Below are positions 56,553 through 64,000 of a DNA stretch of 64,000 nt, piece by piece. Origin of the DNA: Larix kaempferi. Lineage: Eukaryota; Streptophyta; Pinopsida; Pinales; Pinaceae. The position numbers were made by a program, and so were the translations under genes. The first letter of the stretch is position 1. Every line of letters begins with the position of its first letter. Under the pieces are notes generated by a model, which did no database searches, was not told the origin of the DNA, and saw only the letters and a program-made list of their open reading frames with translations. Location of the stretch: NCBI GenBank assembly GCA_027924585.1, contig BSBM01000261.1, positions 1,473,501 to 1,537,500 of the forward strand, written 5' to 3'.

Positions 56553-56917
56553 TGGTTTTGGAGCAGTACTGAAGGATACTATTGCCAAAAACTAGGGTTT
56601 CTTTTTTCTCAATTTTCATCCACAGATTTGGCTCGCTCTTAGCATCATTGAGCTCTCCCTAGAAAGGCGCAACTTCCTATAGAAGCAGATTCTCATTCTG
56701 AAGATTTTCAATTTTGACCTAATTACTACAAAAGGTCAAGAATTAGGGTTTGTTGTTTCTCATTGTTCTGACCACGTATTAGGAATAAAAGGAGGTTAAT
56801 TCAAATTTCGTTGGGAGGGTGAATTCATCTGTGGAAGTATTTTTCTAAAAATCCAAAGTTCATTTTTGACCTAGCTTCTGCTAGGGTTTCTAAACCAGGA
56901 TGTAGTTCTACTTCTCA

Positions 56918-57442
56918 GTGAAAATGTCAAGCATCAAGGTTGAAGATAGGTTTTATGGAGCTTCAAATTTCCATTCATGGAAGTCTAGAGTGATCATTAC
57001 TCTAGAAGAAAATGACCTTCTAAATTGTGTTGTGAATGGAGTGTCAAAACCTGAAGAAGAAGTAGAGAAGACTCAGTGGAAGAAGAATGATTCCAAGACA
57101 AGAAGAATCCTAATAGATTTAGTCAAGGACCATTTGATTCCTCAAATTATCATGAATAAAATAAATCTCTTGCTACACACACCAAGAAAAGAGGAAAGAG
57201 GACTTTTGGTGGAAAAGGAAAAGGTGGAAGTTCAAGTCCATCTCCAAAACAAAGGAAAAAGAAAGATCTTTCACAAATCCAATGCTTCAATTGCAGAAAG
57301 CTCAATTACTACAAGAATCAATGCAAATCAAAGAAGAGAAAGGAGCATGCCTCTACAGCTGATATTGATGAAGAAACTCCACCAAAGAGGTCGAGGATTG
57401 CAGAATATTATGACCGTCGAAAGGATTTTTTATTCTAGATGA
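56918..57442 (+). pseudogene. Cop-3 gag, internally deleted
   Basis: It reads MKMSSIKVEDRFYGASNFHS, WKSRVIITLEENDLL and ILIDLVKDHLIPQI, the copia gag N-terminus, then jumps to the zinc-knuckle region. A knuckle-like CFNCRKLNYYKNQC (His replaced by Tyr) appears in a different frame, so a frameshift follows the deletion. In Cop-1 about 120 more residues lie between these parts. Confidence 0.85.
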
Positions 57443-58300
57443 GGATATTGTTATTGGTAAAGTATATCCAGGTTGTAGTTTCTTCAATGGCCTTCCAACA
57501 AGGAAGAAGATAAATATATAAGGATTCTAGTGATCCCTGTGAGGCAGAGGTCAAGAAGGATCCCACACAAAACAATAAAAGATAAGTATTTATATTTGAA
57601 TTGTCATTTGTCATTATTGCTCTTGTAAATCAGATTTGAATGTTCATAACAATTGTATGCAGATCTGTATTCTTAGAATAAGGAAAAGTGTTATGCATGT
57701 TATTATATAGCATATTTATATATGACTGAGATTGATGAGTAGTAGGATCTTATTGTACATGTTATGTATATGTTGAGTAAGTAGCCTGTGGTGCTGCACA
57801 ACATTCCATGAACCATAAATGGAACTAGTCTAGGATGAAACCTCTTTGCTAACATACTGGAGCAGTGCATGCTCCTGACAATATGTTTTGGTGGAGATGG
57901 AAGTCATCTACATAGTCACCAAGTATGTTTGGAATATGGATGAATGTTGTGTTGAAGCATTGGCTAAGATGCTTACATGATTGTGTGAACTATTGTCATT
58001 GAAATATGATTTAATTTTTGCGATTATTGAATGTTGTTGACTATCTAAGGAAATCTGATTTGTAGGGAAAGACCATATGCTATGACCTACAAGAGAAGGA
58101 TGATGGGACTTGTTCTGAAGAGCAAGTGATGGATTTGTATTCAACCAGATTAAGATCCCGTTGATACTCAGTATTTGAGAGGGAGCAGGATGCTTATAAA
58201 TGACTCTCAAGATCAGATAGCAGGATGACTTCCATGATAGAGGGAGCGCCTACAGTGGATGTGATGACTATCCAGTAGTAATAGAATACATATGTGGATC
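57443..58300 (+). other. Non-canonical module in Cop-3, homologous to that of Cop-2
   Basis: After gag the sequence matches the reverse complement of the Cop-2 module: a hydrophilic patch (SSDPCEAEVKKDPTQNN), GATAA/GTATTT at 57596, then GATGAAACCTCTTTGCTAAC (57834) and VLVEMEVIYIVTKYVWNMDE with CCVEALAKM, then GATTTGTAG near 58065. The spacing and edges agree with Cop-2. Protease and integrase are absent. Function unknown. Confidence 0.6.
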
Positions 58301-58690
58301 TAGTACATTTAGTCATATCGATCTCACATGAATACTAACGATTATTCTCTCTTTGCTACAGATGTTCATCCTTCCAATGAACATAAGGAGTTGCAGTTAG
58401 TAGCAGTAGATAAGTTCTTTGAAGTTCATCAATTACTTATGTATGCTACCTGATATGCGAGCACTACATGAATAGTAGTTGGCTTCTAGTTGCACATTGC
58501 TTCTACCTAAGTGAATAATTAGCATGCTCCAGGACAAGAATCACTCAGTTGACCTTAGAGGAGGTGCAGTATACATCTAGTTAGAGCAGTGGCTTGGGAT
58601 TGAACATGTTTAAATTACACAGGTTGCTTATCAGTTCCCCACCAAGACAGAGAGATTTATTAATAGGTATAGAGGGAGTTTTCCTCTGAG
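58301..58690 (+). other. Unassigned stretch of Cop-3
   Basis: There is no recognisable domain. The region would normally code for the integrase end and RT start, but I find no motif in any frame. Confidence 0.5.
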
Positions 58691-59430
58691 TTCAAGATGA
58701 AGGGTCTTATCCCGATGCATTACTTCTTGAGGCTAGAAGTATGGTAGAGACCAGATAAGAAATCTCTTAGTTAGAGGGAGTACATAGTTGAGAGATTCGG
58801 GATTATGGACCATAAGTTCATGGCTACACAAATTTGAAGAAGATGATTATGCTTATGATTCAGATTTGGTAACAGTTGATTGAATCTATGATATACCTAT
58901 ACTCTGATGAGGAGCTGTTCTTATTTGATCTATGAGAGTTGATTTTTAGGATGCATATAGCATCAGGGATGACACCTCATACATATTGATGTACTAGCCA
59001 ATGAGCAGCTCCAAAAGGAGAGTATGATGCAAAGTTGCAGAAGTAATATGCAACAGAGATCTAGAGGGAGTCTAGATTGCCATCCATTATTATTGAGAGA
59101 ACGGTAATTTCATCTCAGTAGACTAACTTGATGAGACATGACACTAATGGATGAGCAACGTGTCTAGTAATACAGCTTGCAGTGGTATTCTCTAGTGTAG
59201 AGTGAGCGGAAGATTCCAGCACAGATAGAGCAGTTGCAGCGTATGGAGATCAAGTACCACTATAGTAGATACATGGTACAGAGAGGAGCAGTTCAGCTCC
59301 ATCATATTCTTACTAATGATCATATTGCCGACATTCTCACCAAGCCTCTTTCTAGAGTGAATTTTGCATAGTTCCATGAAATACTTGGAGTATTGGAGAA
59401 TGCTTCCCTCAGTGAGAGGGAGAGCTCATT
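58691..59430 (+). pseudogene. Cop-3 RT and RNase H C-terminal remnant
   Basis: It reads PMHYFLRLEVW with a stop and FGIMDHKFMAT, the end of RT, then poorly conserved sequence, and finally MEIKYHYSRYMVQRGAVQLH with IADILTKPLSRVNF, the RNase H end of copia. Several stops. The end GVLENASLSE precedes the tandem array. Confidence 0.85.
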
Positions 59431-60045
59431 CCAGTGAGGACGACGGTCCTATGTAGACCGAGAAGAGCTCAGTCCAGTTAGGACAGGAGGTCCTATGTAG
59501 ACCGAGATGAGCTTAGTCCAGTTAGGACAGGCAGTCCTATGTAGACCAAGATGAGCTTAGTCCAGTGAGGATAGGTGGTCTTGTGTAGACCGAGATGAGC
59601 TCAGTCCAATAAGGACAGAAGGTCCTGTGTAGACCGATATGATCTTATTCTAGTGAGGACAGGAAATACTTTGTAGACTGAGATGAGCTTAGTCTAGTGA
59701 GGATAGGCAGTCATGTGTCGACCTAGATGAGCTCAGTCTAGTAAGGATGACGATCCTATGTAAACCGAGCTGAGCTTATTCCAGTGAGGACAAGCGATCT
59801 TATGTAGAACGAGATGATTTTATTCTAGTGAGGATCGGTGTTCCTTTGTAGACAAAGATGATCTTATTCCAGTGAGGATAGGCGGTCCTATGTAAACCGA
59901 GATGAGCACATTCCATTGAGGACGGGAGTTCCTATGTAGACCGAGATGAGCTTAGTCCAGTGAGGACAAGCGGTCCTCTATAGACTGATATGAGCTTAGT
60001 CTAGTGAGGATAGGTGGTCCTATGTAGACTGAGATGAGTTCTGTA
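59430..60045 (+). repeat. 44-bp tandem array, about 14 copies, in Cop-3
   Basis: Units of the form GAGGACAGG.GGTCCTATGT, AGACCGAGATGAGCT and .AGTCCAGT recur every 44 bp with GTAGAC near 59454, 59498, 59542 and so on to about 60026. The array lies between the pol end and the 3' LTR. A following stretch (60140-60260) has three copies of an ATGTACAAG..CAG.CGTGA unit. Confidence 0.93.
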
Positions 60046-60294
60046 TGAACACTCTCCTATGTGAATATGACTCTTGTGTAGAGTATACTTGGATCCCTAT
60101 GTGGGATGTTGTCTTGTATGGATTGTGTTGACCTTTCTTATCATGACGAGATGTACAAGTCCAGTCGTGACGATCATATGATTCTCCAATGTACGAGTCC
60201 AGCCATGACAATCAGATGATGATCAGATGTACAAGACTAGCCGTGATGATCAAATGATGCTCAGATTTGTTCCAACGTGATGATACCTCTCTAG

Positions 60295-60308
60295 CTAAGA
60301 GGGAGTTT
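60295..60308 (+). other. Polypurine tract of Cop-3
   Basis: CTAAGAGGGAGTTT lies directly before the LTR start TGTTGATG, as in Cop-1 and Cop-2 (AAGAGGGAG). Confidence 0.8.
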
Positions 60309-60825
60309 TGTTGATGTAGCTACGTGAGGTATCATCACTAGCCAAGCCAACCTACAAAATAAATAAACAATAAAATGTATTTTTTATATTTACAAAAGAA
60401 ACAAGTCGGCCCCACAGAAATTAGTGGGTAAAACTGCCCCAAACAATGGGTAACACTGCCCAATAAAATGACAAGTCAGCCTAGATGGGAAATTACCCAA
60501 AAGTAATGTATAAATAGAGGAGTCGCCCTCCTCATTTGTCACTCACCTGAAGTAAATTCACTCAAGAAAGGAAGTTCGACTTTTTGGGCTACAAAAGACA
60601 TTTGTGGAGTTGTTTCTATGGCATGTATTCTTCTTATGATTTTTATCTTTATTGTACTGAATCTTTGAGTAAGAAAGGCTTGTTGTGTTTTTTCCCGAGT
60701 TTGGATTTTCCCAGGATAAACTCTTTGTATCTATTGTTTCTGTGCATAGTTATTATTTCATTGATCCTATAGTGTTTATAAGTTGAAAGAGATGAAAATT
60801 ATACTACTATAATTAAAATCTAACA
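60309..60825 (+). repeat. 3' LTR of Cop-3
   Basis: Partner of 55987-56552, bounded by the polypurine tract and the end TCTAACA. Confidence 0.93.
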
Positions 60826-61585
60826 GTTCTCGGTGTGCTAAAGCAACAAGATAGATGAGCAGTTTATCTAAAGTTAGTTTTCAGGTATACCTATGGGATT
60901 CTTATATGTTTGAGGGTATGTCACAGTGATATTTCATATACAAGTGGTGTATGATGTCGCACTACTCAAAGGGATTCCAATATAGGTTTACAAGGGTGTC
61001 TAATAATGTGACTTAGTACCACTTCTATTTTCTACATGTTTCCCCAACCATAGATTTACCCACTAAAGAAAAAAATTCTATGTTATTTAAATACATCAGA
61101 ACACATCTCTAAAAAAAATTAAGAGATCACTAACCCCAAAAAGATATCTACAACCATTGAAGAATAACTTGCTTTTTAAGGTACGATTTGAGGCCAAAAT
61201 TTAGAAATAAGCACAACTCCTTCAATATTTATCAAAACTGCTATTATGACCACATAAAAAAAATGGTGTGGCCACTTTTCATATACTAGTATTGGTTTGA
61301 TAGAAATATGGGTACTCGGTCAAAATATATTCACTCTGCAATATTCGCAATCATCACAAGATAAAAACCCTAAAATAATTGATTTTTAAATCATCGATAT
61401 CTTCACTTTCTTGACTCTGTTTGAGACCAAAAAAAATGGGTGGTTTTGTGAAATGAACTCAAATATACCACTAGTTTCTTCAGATTATGCACAAAAGTTT
61501 TCATAAATTGGTCTAAAGTTTTTTTTGTCCCAAAATTCTTGCAAAAAGAGAGAAAAAATATTCTCCTTCCTTACCCTAATAAAGA
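60826..61585 (-). other. Ty3-D leader
   Basis: This is sequence between the Cop-3 insertion and the Ty3-D PBS. It is AT-rich with no ORF of note, as expected of a gypsy leader. Confidence 0.7.
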
Positions 61586-61597
61586 GATCTAGTACCA
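61586..61597 (-). other. Primer-binding-site-like sequence of Ty3-D
   Basis: The minus strand reads TGGTACTAGATC two bases from the LTR, a degenerate form of TGGTATCAGAGC. Confidence 0.65.
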
Positions 61598-61599
61598 CT

Positions 61600-61980
61600 T
61601 GTAATGTACTTAACCCCAAAAGTTAGAGAAAAATAGATAAACACAAGAGAAAATAAATAAACCCTTGAAAAGATCTTTTGTATTCAAAATAGAGATTTAT
61701 GTTCACTTGCCTCTTCAAGGGGGAAACCTCCAAAATCAAAGCTCCAAATACATTAATAATTCTTGATAAAACATTACATAGCTTACTACTCTATATATAG
61801 TGCTTCAATAGCCAAATACCTAGCTACTTGTGGCCTTGATATTAATGAGAGTCAACCACCCAAAGGCCTTTATTCAATAAAGAGGGTCATTTTTCACTAA
61901 GTCGCTACCCACTAACTATCTAATGATCTTTACAGCCTTGTACATTGATAAAGTAGGGGTGTTAGGGAAGTAACCTAACA
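61600..61980 (-). repeat. 5' LTR of Ty3-D
   Basis: It pairs with 51080-51453. A TATA-like CTATATATAG lies at 61791-61800. Confidence 0.92.
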
Positions 61981-62940
61981 AAATTTATGGGTGCACTTTG
62001 AGATACCAAGGAGCATCATCTCATATAGAGATACAATATTTCTTGGTGCCTTTTGGACTACACTTTGGGAGAATATGGACAGAAAGTTCAAGACATCACA
62101 CCTTTCCATCCACATATAGATGGCAAAATAGAAGTAGTGAAAAGGACACTAGTTCATCTTTTGAGGGATTACAATCAAAACCACCCAAGGACTTAGGACA
62201 AAAAATTGATTATATTCAACACTCTTATAACAAAGAATCCCATACTTCTACCAGTAAGTAAACTTTCGAAACTTGATTTTCATATTTTCAACCTTCACCC
62301 TTAGATGTTATGTATGGATAGCAAAGAGGAGTGAGAGAAGAGACAATATGAGAAGAATTGAAGGATAGAAATTTTGTTGATAAAATCAAGTAGATACATT
62401 TGCAAGTGCATGAGACATTGAAGAAGTCATAAGAAAGTACAAGGTCGAGCATGATCAACATATAATTGAGAAAACATTCAAGTTGGGAGAAAACATTTTG
62501 GTTGCATTTGAACAAGGAAAGGATACAAGGTCCTAGTAATAAGATCAAGGCTCTATAATGTAGTTGTTTTGAAGTGTTCGAGAAGGTGGGTGATAATTCC
62601 TACAAACTTAATCTACCCCCATATATGTGCACTTACTGAATAGTGAATGTAGAGAATATGAAGCCCTATAATCCTTCCATGTTGAACTAGGAAATTAATG
62701 AGCAAGTCACATATACCATAGAGGACTTAGCACTAGAATCTCGTGAAATTTCACAAAAGAAACATTTTTGTAGAAGAAGTCCAAAACAAGTAGAAGGGGG
62801 TAGTATTTACTTTGGAAGGTTGGGTTGAAATGACAACTTCCAAGGAAGGCCAAATTGTACTCCAGGGAGAATGTAGAGGAAATTTTTCTCAACCCATTTA
62901 GTAAAATATTTTGGGGATCAAAATCCTCCCTAAATGGGGA
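61981..62940 (+). pseudogene. Ty3-C integrase 3' half, copy B
   Basis: After the Ty3-D insertion the plus strand reads FHPHIDGKIEVVKRTLVHLL (with the catalytic Glu), KLIIFNTLI, then VHETLKKSQ, KTFKLGEKTFW and FEVFEKVGDNSYKLNLPPYM, the integrase C-terminal domain, and IEDLALESREIS. Frames change several times. It ends near a degenerate purine tract before 62945. Confidence 0.85.
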
Positions 62941-62944
62941 AGTA

Positions 62945-63814
62945 TGACTCAAAATGGATCGTTGTATTACCTTTCATCCATTTTAGTACTTTCTTAATGG
63001 AAAATTTGGATGTATTGGAATGTAGGGCCCTTTTATGGGAAGGTTCCACTTTGTTGATTTAGGGTCTAGAACCTTCCAAACCATGTTTGAGGTCTTAAAC
63101 AATCATTTTTTGGGTCAAAACTTTATTAATATAGATTTCAAAATCTTCACATTGTTCTACACATTGATACCTTTCTAACACTATAAAAATTGCCTCAATC
63201 AGAGTTCATATGCAAAATTTATTCACCCCACAAGTTGACATATCCCATTCCCACCATGATATCGAATGGATGTCATGTCATCTCACCTTACTCACATGTG
63301 GAGCTAGTCACAGGGGGACTTTCAAGAATATTCTAGAGGATCCAAAAGGATAATATTAATTAGGGGCTAAGGCATGTAAAATAACTAACCCTAATCCTAG
63401 TGGTTATTAGATTATGTTAAATATTGGGCCATGAGAAAAATAGTGGGTTCCACTCTTACTATATTCTATATTGATCCCTAGTAGAGAAAAACATTGGTTA
63501 GTAGGATATAGAAATAAAACAGAGGAAGTAGCAGATCTTTTAGCATCCATATTGGCCACAAGTTCCATAGAACTCCATAGTTAGTGCCCCATTCTTTGCA
63601 TTTGCATTACATTACTGAGAATAAAATACCAAAGCATAGGCCTCACCTTCAAGCTAGGTTTTTCCCATATTGGGTTTTTCAAAGGTATATATTGTGTTAT
63701 TGTGTCGATGGTTTGTGATTTTTTTCTTCTTTCATTTCAATTTCAATTAATTTATATTATTTCTCCAACAAGCAAGCAACATTAAATCTATAATATAACA
63801 CTTAGTAATAAGAT
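62945..63814 (+). repeat. 3' LTR of Ty3-C (right end approximate)
   Basis: The stretch starts TGACTCAAAATGG after the integrase end and includes 63600-63814, which matches the LTR remnants at 38646 and 48011 (AGCAACATTAAATCTATAAT, GTAATAAGATA). The full 5' LTR is not in the window, so the start is inferred from position. The rest up to 64000 is AT-rich and unassigned. Confidence 0.55.
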
Positions 63815-64000
63815 AATGTATGATATTAAACTATTTGTTGTGACAAACTTTTATAGTGGAATATCGACAACAGTTTACATATCAGTCAGTTTTTAATGAC
63901 AATATTTTACTATACTTTTGACCTCTCTTATCAAAAAACATTTTTCCTTGTTTGAAAGAAATATGTTGTTAAGTATTTATTAGGTTTTCCTATAAAGGAT

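Larger units (their letters stand above)
55987..60825 (+). mobile_element. Cop-3: non-autonomous copia element nested in Ty3-D
   Basis: LTRs 55987-56552 and 60309-60825 begin TGTTGATGTAGC and end AAAATCTAACA. Between them lie gag, a module shared with Cop-2, an RT/RNase H end and a 44-bp tandem array. Protease, integrase and most of the RT are missing. No clear target duplication is visible (CTTGT left, GTTCT right). Confidence 0.92.
51080..61980 (-). mobile_element. Ty3-D: gypsy element nested in Ty3-C integrase
   Basis: LTRs of about 375-381 bp (51080-51453 and 61600-61980) start TGTAATGTACTTAA and end CCTAACA on the plus strand. A PBS-like site lies beside the right LTR, with gag, protease, RT, RNase H and integrase on the minus strand from 55794 down to about 52100. 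Cop-3 sits in the leader. The expected 5-bp target duplication is AAAGG on the left and AAATT on the right, so it is no longer exact. Confidence 0.92.
48011..63814 (+). mobile_element. Ty3-C: gypsy element in copy B, interrupted by Ty3-D
   Basis: A 5' LTR remnant (48011-48250), gag, protease, RT, RNase H and half the integrase run to 51079. After Ty3-D the integrase resumes at 61981 and leads to the C-terminus and a 3' LTR. The two halves fit across the Ty3-D insertion: FFEKV before it, MGALR-type reading after it. The right end is approximate. All domains are interrupted by stops. Confidence 0.85.

Noticed and set aside
59430-60045. CRISPR-like look of regular 44-bp units
   Set aside because: Units are contiguous with no unique spacers, the context is a plant retrotransposon, and there are no cas genes.
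55954-60825. Cop-3 target duplication
   Set aside because: The five bases on each side (CTTGT and GTTCT) do not match well enough to claim a duplication.

Overview
The window is nuclear DNA from a seed plant with a repeat-dominated genome. The evidence is a dense pile of nested, mostly dead LTR retrotransposons of the Ty1/copia and Ty3/gypsy classes, plant-type LTRs with TATA boxes, primer-binding sites matching initiator tRNA-Met, AT-rich spacers, and no recognisable intact host gene. A large genome such as a gymnosperm's is a reasonable guess, but the sequence does not settle the lineage. I use local names for the elements: Ty3-A to Ty3-D and Cop-1 to Cop-3.

Layout. 1-7387 (+): Ty3-A, a chromovirus with PBS, gag, protease, RT, RNase H, integrase and a 2.4-kb 3' LTR; its RT carries a partial internal duplication. 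7388-11786: AT-rich spacer with a short tandem repeat and one LTR-like stretch. 11787-25789: Cop-1 (-), a nearly complete copia element with perfect 5-bp target duplications (CCTAA), whose RT catalytic YVDD codons are split by Cop-2 (14737-21549, -, target duplication CATAC). Cop-2 has lost protease and integrase and holds an unrelated module there. 26606-32203: Ty3-B (-), a chromovirus lacking RT and the integrase core, flanked by two copies of a 0.54-kb host segment. 32204-36771: AT-rich spacer. 36772-51022: a segment of about 4.9 kb present twice in direct orientation (copy A 36772-41658, copy B from 45437), separated by Ty3-A2 (-), a relative of Ty3-A that keeps one LTR and the integrase/chromodomain end. 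Each copy holds a Ty3-B-type 3' fragment followed by Ty3-C (+). The copy-B Ty3-C continues to the window end, but its integrase is interrupted by Ty3-D (51080-61980, -), and the Ty3-D leader is in turn interrupted by Cop-3 (55987-60825, +).

How the parts relate. Every polyprotein shows stops, frameshifts or deletions, so none of the elements looks autonomous now; Cop-1 is closest, with isolated stops plus the Cop-2 insertion. Insertion order reads from the nesting: Cop-1 before Cop-2; Ty3-C before Ty3-D before Cop-3.

The points most worth a second look are: (i) Cop-2 and Cop-3, with different LTRs, carry the same non-canonical module between gag and RT, with matching candidate splice sites; (ii) all three copia elements have tandem-repeat arrays between the end of pol and the 3' LTR; (iii) two independent loci show the same arrangement, a flank copy, then an LTR element joined precisely at its 3' LTR and truncated at its 5' end, then a second flank copy that reads as the empty site. 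Element ends and frames were read by eye; no alignment or database search was run.
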